Assembly (NCBI RefSeq): GCF_000214705.1
Contig: NC_015573.1
Location: 2,921,001 to 2,985,000, forward strand
DNA: 64,000 nucleotides
Direction of reading: 5' to 3'
Origin: Desulfofundulus kuznetsovii DSM 6115
Lineage (GTDB): Bacteria; Bacillota; Desulfotomaculia; Desulfotomaculales; Desulfovirgulaceae
In this document: piece after piece, positions 25,760-33,720 of the stretch
Layout of the letters: each line of letters starts with the position of its first letter
How positions within the stretch are numbered: the first letter of the stretch is position 1
Position numbers and translations under genes: made by a program
Notes under the pieces: model-generated
The model's input: only the letters and a program-made list of their open reading frames with translations
Database searches by the model: none
What the model was told of the DNA's origin: nothing

Positions 25760-26992
25760 TCAAAAAAGTTTGACCTCCACCCATTCGCCTGCTTCTACAC
25801 CTTCTTTGCCCGCCGGGATGCGGGCCAGCCCGTCGGCACGAACCATGGTAGTAATCAGGCCCGATTTGCCCAGCACGGGCTCCGCGTGAAGCTCCCCGTC
25901 CTGCAAACGCAGTTTCACCCGCACGAAATCCTCCCGCCCGGCGGCGGAACGCAAATTGCGGGTTATCCGCGCCCTCAGGGGGAATTCCCAAAAGCCTTCC
26001 CGGGGGTAACTGTAAGATCTAATCAAAGGAGCCACCAGCAGCTCAAAGACCACCAGGGCCGAGGCGGGATGGCCGGGCAGGCCGAAAACCGGTTTGCCGT
26101 TCACCACCGCCCCCACGGAGGGTTTGCCGGGTTTCAGGGATATGCCGTGAAACAAAACCCCCGGCCGCCCCAGGGAATCAATCACCCGGGCCGCCACGTC
26201 CCGGGTGCCCACCGAACTGCCCCCGGAGAGCAGGACCATGTCGTTTTCCGAAAGGGCCCGGGCCAGCTGTTCCTGCAGCCGGTGAAAGTCGTCCCGGACA
26301 ATGCCGTACAGGCGGGACTCGCCGCCACAGCCGGCCACCGCGCCGTAAAGGGTATAGGAGTTGATGTCCCGCACCTGGCCTGGAGCCGGCTTTTCTTCCG
26401 GGGAGACCACTTCATCGCCGGTGGAGATGATACCCACCCTTAAGGCGCGTCTTACTTCCACCGCAGCAACCCCGGCTGCGGCCAGTATCCCCAGGTCCTG
26501 CGGCCGCAGGCGGTGTCCCGCCGGCAACACCACGCTCCCGGCCGGGACATCCTCACCCCGGCGGACGACGTTCTCCCCGGGCGCCACCGGCCTGGTAACG
26601 CCAATGGTCTTTTCATCCAGCTCCTCGGTATGCTCCACCATCACCACCGCGTCGGCGCCCGCGGGCAGCATGCCGCCGGTGGCAATGCGCCAGGCCTGGC
26701 CCGGCTTTAACTCCCCTTCCGGCGCCGCGCCCATCAGGACTTCCCCCGCCACCTCCAGGTAGGCGGGCAGGCCCTCGGAGGCGCCAAAGGTATCCTTTGC
26801 CCGCACGGCAAAACCGTCCATGGTGGAACGGTCAAAGCCGGGCACATCGTCAACGGCCACCACATCGTGCAAAAGACAACGGTCGAGGGCGGACAACAAT
26901 GAAACTTTCTCCCCATCCCGGGGAAATGACACATGGTTTAAAACTATTTCCCGCGCCTCTTTAATGGTAACTGCCTGAAACAATTCCTTCAT
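25760..26992 (-). CDS. moeA: MoeA molybdopterin molybdenumtransferase
   Basis: 410 residues from ATG 26992 (MKELFQAV), which has GGAGAG upstream; the frame extends to 27043 without a better start. It shows MoeA motifs FDRSTMDGFAV, ATGGMLPAGADAVVMVE, STGDEVV, DINSYTL, LSGGSSVGTRD, and GLPGHPASALVVFE. This is a full-length stand-alone MoeA. With the fused MoeA next to it, the cell may use one paralogue for molybdenum and one for tungsten, as proposed for organisms with duplicate moeA genes. Confidence 0.9.
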   Translation of the reverse strand: MKELFQAVTIKEAREIVLNHVSFPRDGEKVSLLSALDRCLLHDVVAVDDVPGFDRSTMDGFAVRAKDTFGASEGLPAYLEVAGEVLMGAAPEGELKPGQAWRIATGGMLPAGADAVVMVEHTEELDEKTIGVTRPVAPGENVVRRGEDVPAGSVVLPAGHRLRPQDLGILAAAGVAAVEVRRALRVGIISTGDEVVSPEEKPAPGQVRDINSYTLYGAVAGCGGESRLYGIVRDDFHRLQEQLARALSENDMVLLSGGSSVGTRDVAARVIDSLGRPGVLFHGISLKPGKPSVGAVVNGKPVFGLPGHPASALVVFELLVAPLIRSYSYPREGFWEFPLRARITRNLRSAAGREDFVRVKLRLQDGELHAEPVLGKSGLITTMVRADGLARIPAGKEGVEAGEWVEVKLF

Positions 26993-27051
26993 CCACTTTT
27001 CTCTCCTTAAATATAGCAACGCTGTCAGGGCGGCAGTCGCCACTCTGATCT

Positions 27052-27750
27052 TTAAGCATGGCTGCCGCGCTGCTGGGCCATGGTTAAAAAGGCGGTAATG
27101 CCGTAGGCCAGGAGCAGCAAAATGATGCTTAAGGCGGTGGCCAGCTCATACTTGCCCTGGCCCACTGCCAGTACCGTGGCCGTGGTGAGCACCCGGGTAC
27201 TGCCGGCAATGTTGCCGCCGACCATCATGGAGGCGCCCACCTCGGAAATCACGCCGCCAAACCCGGCCATAACCGCGGCCAGCAGGCCCAGCCGGGCCTC
27301 CCGCACCAGAAGCCACAGCAATTGACACCGGGAAGCCCCCAGGGCCAGGATCTGCAGGGGAATCTTCGGGTTTAAAGACTGCATGGCGGCCACGGTAAAG
27401 CCGGCCACAATAGGGGAAGCAATAATGGCCTGGGCCACCACCATGGCCGCAGGGGTGTAAAGGAGGTCGAGGAAACCCAGGGGCCCGTACCGGGTAAAGG
27501 TAAGCCAGACCGCCAGCCCCACCACCACCGGCGGCAGGCCCATGCCGAAGTTAACCACACTGACCAGGAAGCGGCGGCCGGGGAAATTGGTCAAGGCCAG
27601 AAGGGTCCCCAGGGGAACGCCAATGAGCACACTGATCAGTGTGGCCAGACCGGAGATTCTTAAAGTGCGTAAGGTAATATCCAGAACTTCGGGATCGCCT
27701 GTCGCCAGCAAACGAACGGCCTCCACAAGACCCTGCCAGAAGATTTCCAA
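27052..27750 (-). CDS. tupB: Tungstate-type ABC transporter permease TupB
   Basis: 232 residues with five or six hydrophobic segments and the permease EAA-like loop near residues 135-155 (QILALGASRCQLLWLLV). The region GMGLPPVVVGLAVWL and the ending GGVISEVGASMMVGGNIAG match TupB/YvrB-type permeases. The start is TTG 27750 with AAAGGAG about ten bases upstream. It is coupled to moeA and separated from tupA and tupC, which lie on the opposite strand. It probably completes that transporter. Confidence 0.82.
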   Translation of the reverse strand: MEIFWQGLVEAVRLLATGDPEVLDITLRTLRISGLATLISVLIGVPLGTLLALTNFPGRRFLVSVVNFGMGLPPVVVGLAVWLTFTRYGPLGFLDLLYTPAAMVVAQAIIASPIVAGFTVAAMQSLNPKIPLQILALGASRCQLLWLLVREARLGLLAAVMAGFGGVISEVGASMMVGGNIAGSTRVLTTATVLAVGQGKYELATALSIILLLLAYGITAFLTMAQQRGSHA

Positions 27751-27812
27751 ACTCCTTCAACTCCTTTGGTGACTATCGTCCATATCCCAACCTGTCCTGA
27801 AATAGTACTTGC

Positions 27813-28019
27813 CCGCCGTTTGCACACGCTCGCTCCGTTCGCCTCGCAGGCCAAACTATCGCTCGCCCTCGGGCTACGGCGGGGTTCCCGGCCCATTCGG
27901 CATCCATGCCTCAGGGGCCGGCCTCGGGCATCCATGCCCTCGGCCCCGCCTCCGCCCTCGGTCTCGCTAAGTTTGGCATCTGCTCGGCTCAATGTCGCTC
28001 GCTTCGTGCAAAACGGCGG
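27813..28019. repeat. 207-bp palindromic repeat element with terminal inverted repeats
   Basis: The ends are CCGCCGTTTGCAC and GTGCAAAACGGCGG, near-perfect inverted repeats. Farther in, GGCCAAACT (about 27850) faces AGTTTGGC (about 27970), and GGCATCCATGCC occurs twice (about 27899 and 27927). So the whole block can fold as a long imperfect hairpin. It fills most of the gap between the AOR gene and tupB. No coding signal is seen. It looks like a dispersed MITE- or REP-type element; copy number in the genome is unknown. Confidence 0.6.
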
Positions 28020-28051
28020 CCATTTCGTCCTCTCTTGGTGGCGCTAAATAT

Positions 28052-29971
28052 TTACCTTAGTAAATTTAGCTCCGCCAGCTTTTCTCTCCCGGGCACCCCC
28101 GTATCCGGATCCCACCCCCGGGCCAGGTAATATTCCCTCAAAACCTCCCGCACCTTTTCCCGGTCCAGCCTGCGCCCGGCGGCGGGACCGGCCCTCACCG
28201 GCTCTTCGTAAAAACGGGAGGGGTAATCGGCATCACCCGGTTTTTCCCCGTGGCGCAGGTTAAACAGCTTCTGAAGGTTCCAGATGCGCTCCCCCGCCCT
28301 GATCACTTCCGCCGGTGTAATATCAATGCCGGTCAAGCTGGTATACAGGCGGGCAAAAAGGGTGGGACCCACGGTATGCAGCACGGGCGGGCGGATGCAC
28401 ATGCCCAGCGCGTTGTAAACGGCAATGAGATCCTCCGCCCACCTGGACATTTTGGGTATGTTTACATCCCGGGTAACCGGATCAAAAATCTCTTTTTTCA
28501 ACTCGTCCGGCATGTCCAGACGATCATACATCTCCTCCGGAAAACCAAACTTCTCCGTAAGGTAGGGGACGGGGTTTTCGTTGTAACGGAGATTTTCCAC
28601 CGGGTTCCGGGTGCGCAGGTGGTCTCCGCCCCGTACGCTGGTAATATACCCCAGCGTCCAGGTGGACCAGCGGGCCCGGGGATCTAAAAGGAAACACTCC
28701 AACCCCTTGACTTCCACGGCATATCTTGATGCTCCGGGGAAATGCCGCGCTGCCCTCCTGACGCCTTCGGCCAGCACATCCCCCATGCCCCGGCGGTGAG
28801 CAATCATGTCGAGCAGGGAAATGGTGGCCCGTTCATCGCCCCAGTTGAGGGAGAAGCCCAGATCCTTTTCGCCGATCAGCCCCTTTTCGTACAACTCCAT
28901 GGCGAAGGCTACCACCGCCGCTGCGGAAACCATGTCCATACCCAGGCGCTGGCAGGTTTCGGTAAGCATGGCGATGGCCGGCAGGTTGTTGATATCACAC
29001 CCGGCTCCAAAGCCGATCACCGGTGTAACTTCCAGGTCTTTAAGTCTCAGGCCGGCGTAGGGGCCTTCCTTCACTTCCACCCAGTGGGCACAGGCAATAG
29101 GGCAGGCCATACAGGCCACCCCGCGGGTACTGTACCTGGGCAGGACCCTGCGGCTGCGGGTTTCCACCCAGCCGTCAACGGCGCCGCGCTGGTAATTGCG
29201 CCCGGGAAGGGCCCCAAACTCCTGGTAGGGCAGGCTGGCCAGCATGGTGCCGAAGCGGGAAAAGGAACCGTAAAAGGGGGAGGAAAAGATGGCTTTACGG
29301 GTGTCATCCACCGCCTGCAGGAACTCCTTCCGGTGAGCCACCCGCACAGCACCCCGGCCGCGTACCGCTACGGCCTTCAGGTTTTTGCTGCCCATTACCG
29401 CCCCCAGCCCCGTGCGGGCCCAAGCATCAAAGGGGCCGTTTTCTATGCTGGCAAAGCGGACCAGGTTTTCGCCGGCCTGGCCAATGGCCGCCACCTGGAT
29501 GGCGTCATCGCCCAGTTCCCGGCGGATCCGGCGCACCGTCTCCCAGGCATCCCGCCCCCAGAGGTGGCCCGCCGGTAAAATTGTTGCCTGGCCGTCACAG
29601 ATCCATACATAAACCGGCGAGGCAGCCTTTCCCCGGATGATCACCCCGTCAAATCCGGCAAACTTGAGCTCGCTCCCCCAGAAGTTGCCGGAGTTGGCCG
29701 TGCCAAACAAGCCGGTGGCGGGCGAGAGGGCGGAAGCTTCGGTGCGGGACGCGGTGGGCACCGTCGTCCCCACCAGCACTCCCACGTTAAAGGCAAGGAC
29801 ATTCTCCGGGCCGAGGGGGTCGGCACCGGCGGGAATCTCTTCATACAGCAGGCGGGCGTTAAATCCCAGGCCGCTTAAATACTCCCCGGCCCAATCCTGC
29901 TCCACCGGGCGTTCCCTTATTTTGCCGGCAGTGAGGTCGATATCCAGGATTTTGCCGCTGTAACCGTACAC
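28052..29971 (-). CDS. aor: Aldehyde:ferredoxin oxidoreductase (tungsten enzyme)
   Basis: 639 residues. Cluster ligands C287-x2-C290-x3-C294 and a late Cys in YNALGMCIRPP match the four Cys of Pyrococcus AOR. The pterin-binding segment has GLGAVMGSKNLKAVAV and the C-terminal half has SVRGGDHL. The enzyme oxidises aldehydes to acids, or works in reverse, with ferredoxin. The start is GTG 29971 with GAGAGGGGG upstream; an overlapping ATG is out of frame. The ferredoxin gene sits 15 bp upstream, so both are one transcript. Confidence 0.93.
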   Translation of the reverse strand: MYGYSGKILDIDLTAGKIRERPVEQDWAGEYLSGLGFNARLLYEEIPAGADPLGPENVLAFNVGVLVGTTVPTASRTEASALSPATGLFGTANSGNFWGSELKFAGFDGVIIRGKAASPVYVWICDGQATILPAGHLWGRDAWETVRRIRRELGDDAIQVAAIGQAGENLVRFASIENGPFDAWARTGLGAVMGSKNLKAVAVRGRGAVRVAHRKEFLQAVDDTRKAIFSSPFYGSFSRFGTMLASLPYQEFGALPGRNYQRGAVDGWVETRSRRVLPRYSTRGVACMACPIACAHWVEVKEGPYAGLRLKDLEVTPVIGFGAGCDINNLPAIAMLTETCQRLGMDMVSAAAVVAFAMELYEKGLIGEKDLGFSLNWGDERATISLLDMIAHRRGMGDVLAEGVRRAARHFPGASRYAVEVKGLECFLLDPRARWSTWTLGYITSVRGGDHLRTRNPVENLRYNENPVPYLTEKFGFPEEMYDRLDMPDELKKEIFDPVTRDVNIPKMSRWAEDLIAVYNALGMCIRPPVLHTVGPTLFARLYTSLTGIDITPAEVIRAGERIWNLQKLFNLRHGEKPGDADYPSRFYEEPVRAGPAAGRRLDREKVREVLREYYLARGWDPDTGVPGREKLAELNLLR

Positions 29972-29986
29972 GCATTTACCCCCTCT

Positions 29987-30232
29987 CTATTCCGCCGCCC
30001 CGGCTGCTTCAACCACCCGCAGGGCTCCCGCGGGGCAGGCCTGGGCACATCTTTTGCAGCCGCGGCAAGATGATGAAAAGGTAATCGCAAATGTCCCGTC
30101 AAACTCATGCCTCGTAATGCAGATAAAGGCTTTGGTGAGGTCAAACTCCCCATGGTGGGTAATGGCACAGGTCAGGGCACAGGTGCAACAGCCGATACAC
30201 TTGCCGGGGTTGACCGCCAGTTCCTTGGCCAT
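29987..30232 (-). CDS. AOR-associated 4Fe-4S ferredoxin
   Basis: 81 residues from ATG 30232 (MAKELAVNPG), chosen because GGGGGGT lies six bases upstream. It has CIGCCTCALTCAITHHG and CRGCKRCAQACPAGAL, two cluster motifs separated by an insert of about 40 residues (ICITRHEFDGTF), typical of DMSO-reductase-type or AorB-like iron-sulfur subunits. It likely transfers electrons between AOR and the soluble pool. Confidence 0.88.
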   Translation of the reverse strand: MAKELAVNPGKCIGCCTCALTCAITHHGEFDLTKAFICITRHEFDGTFAITFSSSCRGCKRCAQACPAGALRVVEAAGAAE

Positions 30233-30303
30233 GAACGTACCCCCCGAAAATAACGTCAACTAAGAATTTCTCCGGTCAGCCTCCGATAACCTGCCTTGGA
30301 CAA

Positions 30304-30327
30304 ACAAAAAACACCGTGAAGGTGTTT
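30304..30327 (-). terminator. Terminator between the two AOR operons
   Basis: On the minus strand AACACC TTCAC GGTGTT is followed by TTTTTTG. It ends the AOR2-ThiS-MoeB-MoaD transcript before the AOR1 ferredoxin gene. Confidence 0.72.
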
Positions 30328-30344
30328 TATAAAGCGGGGGCTCA

Positions 30345-30626
30345 TCATTGCTTTTTTCCGTAAAACCCCAGCATGACCCTGTGAATGGACGGTATCCCCG
30401 GCGGGACAAAAGCCACCCGGTCGCCGTCCTGCAGAGGATGGCTCATTTTTTCCACCCTGCCATTGACAAAGACCACTTCCACCTGTTCTTCAGGTATTTC
30501 CAGACGCTTTAATAGAGTCCCGGGAGTATCACCGGGAGCGATTTCCACATGCAGGGGGAAAGGCCAGCCCCGGTGGGAAAAAATTTTCATCAACGGGCCA
30601 AAGGCCCGCAGTTCTATTCTGGCCAT
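30345..30626 (-). CDS. MoaD/ThiS-family small protein without terminal Gly-Gly
   Basis: 93 residues from ATG 30626, with GAGGTGA upstream; the longer frame to 30662 runs into the moeB end. The beta-grasp core reads RIELRAFGPLMKIF ... VNGRVEKMSHPLQDGDRVAFVPPG, the MoaD/ThiS pattern. The chain goes on past the usual Gly-Gly end to HRVMLGFYGKKQ, so it cannot form a C-terminal thiocarboxylate unless it is cut. Association with AOR suggests a specialised role in tungstopterin formation or binding. Confidence 0.8.
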   Translation of the reverse strand: MARIELRAFGPLMKIFSHRGWPFPLHVEIAPGDTPGTLLKRLEIPEEQVEVVFVNGRVEKMSHPLQDGDRVAFVPPGIPSIHRVMLGFYGKKQ

Positions 30627-30631
30627 CGCCG

Positions 30632-31411
30632 TCACCTCGCCTTTTGGCCGCAGGCCGGGCATCCGGAGTCCCGATCTATGGAAACTTCATAAAAGGTCAT
30701 GGACAGGGCGTCATAGGTAAGCAACCGGCCGACCAGCAAATCGCCAAGCCCCAGGAGGTACTTGATGGCTTCCGTGGCCTGGATGGTACCGATAACACCC
30801 GGCACGGCCCCCAGAACCCCCAGTTCCGCACAGCCGGGGACGTGCGGATCCGGTTCGTGCGGGAAAATACAGCGCAGGCAGGGACCCGCCCCCGGCATCA
30901 CGGTCATCACCTGCCCGGCAAAGGCCAGCACACCGCCGTAGATAAAGGGTTTCCCCAGGCGCAGGCAGGTTTCATTGAGCAGGAAACGGGTGGCAAAATT
31001 ATCGGTGCAGTCAACAACAATGTCATACCTCTCGATCAAGGACACGGCACTGGCGGCGCTCAAACGCTCAGGGAAAACCTCCACCTGCACGTCCGGGTTT
31101 AGAGCCACCAGCTTATCCCTGGCCGATTCCACCTTGGGCCGGCCGATATCGCCGGTGCGGTGCAGGATTTGCCGCTGCAGGTTGGATAAATCCACCACGT
31201 CGGCATCCACCAGACCCAATCGCCCTACTCCGGCGGCGGCGAGGTAGTAGGCTACCGGTGAACCCAACCCGCCGGTCCCCACCACCAGTACCCCGCCGCG
31301 CAACAGCTTCGTCTGCCCCTCCATGCCCACGCCGGGGAGGAGGATATTCCTCTGGTAGCGCTTCTGTTGTTCCCGGGTCAGCTCTTTCACTATTTCCTCA
31401 CACCTCTTCAT
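30632..31411 (-). CDS. moeB: MoeB/ThiF-family adenylyltransferase
   Basis: 259 residues from ATG 31411 (MKRCEEIVKEL). It carries the Rossmann motif GTGGLGSPVAYYL, DxDxVDLSNLQRQ with Arg, the adenylation Asp in DCTDNF, and zinc ligands CLRCIFP and CPACG. E1-like enzymes adenylate the C-terminal Gly of a MoaD or ThiS partner. A partner with the required GGG end is encoded by the gene just upstream (31417-31656). A longer frame to 31663 is unlikely: its first 84 residues overlap that gene. Confidence 0.9.
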   Translation of the reverse strand: MKRCEEIVKELTREQQKRYQRNILLPGVGMEGQTKLLRGGVLVVGTGGLGSPVAYYLAAAGVGRLGLVDADVVDLSNLQRQILHRTGDIGRPKVESARDKLVALNPDVQVEVFPERLSAASAVSLIERYDIVVDCTDNFATRFLLNETCLRLGKPFIYGGVLAFAGQVMTVMPGAGPCLRCIFPHEPDPHVPGCAELGVLGAVPGVIGTIQATEAIKYLLGLGDLLVGRLLTYDALSMTFYEVSIDRDSGCPACGQKAR

Positions 31412-31416
31412 CTCAC

Positions 31417-31656
31417 TTATCCCCCACCTACCGGCGGGAACAGGGAGACACGGTCGCCGGGCTGCAAAACGGCATCCATGGCCGCGTGGCGCCCGTTGAC
31501 CAGGACCGTAAAAACCTGGCTCCGGGGAATGCCCAGGCTGTCCACAAGTCCGGCCACGGTAATTCCTTCCGGACGCTCCACCTCGATACTCTGGCCGAAA
31601 CGGGCTCCGGGTATATGTTTCTCCAGTCCGCTGAAAACTCGCACTTCCAGCCGCAA
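31417..31656 (-). CDS. MoaD/ThiS-like sulfur carrier with terminal Gly-Gly-Gly
   Basis: 79 residues from TTG 31656, which has GGGGG eight bases upstream; a longer in-frame extension to 31770 overlaps the AOR2 gene. The core is LEVRVFSGLEKHIPG ... VLVNGRHAAMDAVLQPGDRVSLFPPVGGG, a complete MoaD/ThiS fold with the catalytic Gly tail. It probably delivers sulfur for the dithiolene of tungstopterin, activated by the adjacent MoeB-like protein. Confidence 0.82.
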   Translation of the reverse strand: MRLEVRVFSGLEKHIPGARFGQSIEVERPEGITVAGLVDSLGIPRSQVFTVLVNGRHAAMDAVLQPGDRVSLFPPVGGG

Positions 31657-31726
31657 ACAACATACCCCCGTTATTACGAAAGGCGGCAAGACACCCCCGC
31701 CCGGGGTGCCTTGCCAGCCAGCTGAT

Positions 31727-33454
31727 TTAGAAGTTGAATACCTGGTCCAATCCCTCTTCCCTGACATCAAAGACCGTGTTGTGGGGCGGCAGTTCTTCCA
31801 GGCTGAAGAACTCCGGCAACCGGTCGTCGGCGCTGGTGAATCCGGCCTTGAGGTTGAACTCCCTCTCCGCCTTCAATACCTGTTTGCCCAGGTTGAGCAC
31901 GTCATCCACAGTTAAATTGAAGCCGTACCTGGCGTTAAGCAACTCCACAATGGTGGGCATTCCCTCGGGGTTGTCCAGAACGGCAAAGGCCACAAAGAGA
32001 CACAATCCGGTACTGTCTATGAACGCGGTGGCAATTTGCAGGTTCCGGGAAAGCTCCACCTGCCCCTCGGGTTTCAGCGGGTCCACGTACCCGCCTACCT
32101 TTAGAATATTGGCGGTAACGGCATACCCGGCGGTATGGTCGGCGCCCATGGGCGTGGTGGCGTAGGTAACGCCGTTGCCTTTGCAGGCCCGCGGGTCGTA
32201 GGCGGGGATGCCCTGGCCCTTCACAGCGGGCACGCGGGTTACACCGTAAACCCGGCCGGCGTTGGCCGAACCGCCGCCGATAATCCGCCCCAGAGGCGTG
32301 CCCCTGGCCACTTCTTCCAGGGCTTTAATGGCAGCCTCACCGTCGCCGAAGGGTATGACGCCGGCTTCCATGAGCACACCCAGGGTGCACCCCGTCTCAA
32401 TGGTGTCCAGGCCCACGTCGTTGCAGATGTAGTTCAGTTTGGCGATTACATCCAGGTCGCCGATTTCCAGGTTCGGGCCGAAACACCAGGCGGTTTCATA
32501 TTCAATGGGGGCACAAACCTTACCGTCGGGCATGGGATATACGTTTGAACACCGCATGACGCAACCGGGGTGGCAGGCATGGGTGGCCTTTCCGCCGCGG
32601 GCAACGGCCACCTCGGCCAGCTTCTCCCCGCTGACCTCAGCAGCTTTGTCAAAACGGCCAAAGCGGAAGTTTCTGGTGGGGAGGGTGCCCGCCTCATTGA
32701 TGATGTTCATGAGCACGTTGGTGCCATAGTTAGGCAGACCCTGCCCGGTTACGGGGTGGTTCTGTAAAATTTGGGCAAACTTCCTGGCCGCCGCCTTGAA
32801 ACGCTCGGGCTCTTTGACCGGCGCATCAAAGGTGGTGGGGCTGTCCACGACGATGGCCTTAATTTTCTTGGAGCCCATTACCGCCCCCAGGCCGCCCCGG
32901 CCGGCATAACGGCTGCTGTTGCCATCACTGTCGTTGTTGGTCACCCCTGCGGCCGGCATGAGCATTTCGCCGGCAGGACCAATGGTAATCACGGCGACCT
33001 TATTACCGTAACGCTCCCGGCAGATGGCCGTAACCTCGTAGGTACCCTTGCCGGCCAGATCGCTGGCGGGCAGCAACTCCGCACCACCGGGAGTGACCTT
33101 GAGCAGGTACCAATCGCTGCCTGCGGGCTTACCCTCAAGAATGATAGCCTTGATGCCCAGGTTGGCCAGCTTCTGAGAGGCAATACCGCCGGCATTGGCT
33201 TCCTTAATTCCTCCGGTGAGGGGGCTCTTTCCTCCCACCGACAGCCGTCCCGATGACGGTGCGTTGGTGCCGGAGAGCAATCCCGGGGCAATGACCAGCT
33301 TGTTGTAGGGACCGAGAGGATCACAGGTGGGCGGCACCTCATCTAAAACCAGCTGGGACGTGAGCGCCCTGCCCCCAAGCGCCATATACTTTTCCGGTAC
33401 TTCTTCAAACTTGACTTCCCCGGTGGTCGTATTAACCCGCAGGAACTTGGACAC
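31727..33454 (-). CDS. Second aldehyde:ferredoxin oxidoreductase family protein
   Basis: 575 residues. The AOR cofactor motif GRGGLGAVMGSKKIKAIVV is present at about 186-203, with cluster ligands C294-x3-C298-x3-C302 and a later Cys in IDSTGLCLF. The spacing CxxxCxxxC differs from the CxxC form of AOR1. Length is shorter than AOR1, so it may belong to another AOR subfamily with a different aldehyde or aromatic substrate. The start is GTG 33454 with AAAGGAGG nine bases upstream. It is the first gene of an operon with sulfur-carrier genes. Confidence 0.9.
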   Translation of the reverse strand: MSKFLRVNTTTGEVKFEEVPEKYMALGGRALTSQLVLDEVPPTCDPLGPYNKLVIAPGLLSGTNAPSSGRLSVGGKSPLTGGIKEANAGGIASQKLANLGIKAIILEGKPAGSDWYLLKVTPGGAELLPASDLAGKGTYEVTAICRERYGNKVAVITIGPAGEMLMPAAGVTNNDSDGNSSRYAGRGGLGAVMGSKKIKAIVVDSPTTFDAPVKEPERFKAAARKFAQILQNHPVTGQGLPNYGTNVLMNIINEAGTLPTRNFRFGRFDKAAEVSGEKLAEVAVARGGKATHACHPGCVMRCSNVYPMPDGKVCAPIEYETAWCFGPNLEIGDLDVIAKLNYICNDVGLDTIETGCTLGVLMEAGVIPFGDGEAAIKALEEVARGTPLGRIIGGGSANAGRVYGVTRVPAVKGQGIPAYDPRACKGNGVTYATTPMGADHTAGYAVTANILKVGGYVDPLKPEGQVELSRNLQIATAFIDSTGLCLFVAFAVLDNPEGMPTIVELLNARYGFNLTVDDVLNLGKQVLKAEREFNLKAGFTSADDRLPEFFSLEELPPHNTVFDVREEGLDQVFNF

Positions 33455-33525
33455 CGTTCTTTCCTCCTTTTTGATCTTTTTGTTTTTCCTAAGCCATACA
33501 CTTTTTATCTACACACATAGCCTCA

Positions 33526-33541
33526 CACAATTTTTATGCCA
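33526..33541 (-). promoter_or_regulatory. Weak sigma-54-like element upstream of AOR2
   Basis: On the minus strand TGGCAT-N5-TTGTG resembles -24/-12 spacing, but the conserved C of the -12 GC is T. Position 72 bp before the GTG start would suit a promoter. Confidence 0.25.
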
Positions 33542-33662
33542 CCCTGCATAAATCCTGCGGTATGCCTTCGCCATATATAAAAGTTATAAAAGTAGTGCGC
33601 CATTTTGATACGCCCTACCTGCTCCATTACAGGGCACCAGCATCACAACAGGACACTTTTAC

Positions 33663-33699
33663 TAAAAATGATAGGAGAGATTCGACTCTCCTATCATTT
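33663..33699 (-). terminator. Terminator after alcohol dehydrogenase 1
   Basis: Perfect stem of 12-14 bp (AAATGATAGGAGAG with CTCTCCTATCATTT) and a 6-base loop, followed on the minus strand by TTTTTAG. It ends the gene at 33721. Confidence 0.88.
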
Positions 33700-33720
33700 C
33701 ATTAGCTTAGTGATTACATT

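Noticed and set aside
24068-26443. 791-residue open frame on the plus strand
   Set aside because: It is antisense to the two moeA genes in GC-rich DNA. The translation has no domain, is rich in His, Gly and Pro, and the minus-strand genes have clear motifs.
31412-31663. N-terminal extension of the MoeB-like protein
   Set aside because: The added 84 residues overlap the MoaD/ThiS gene in another frame and are Arg/Gly/Pro-rich. ATG 31411 fits the family start.
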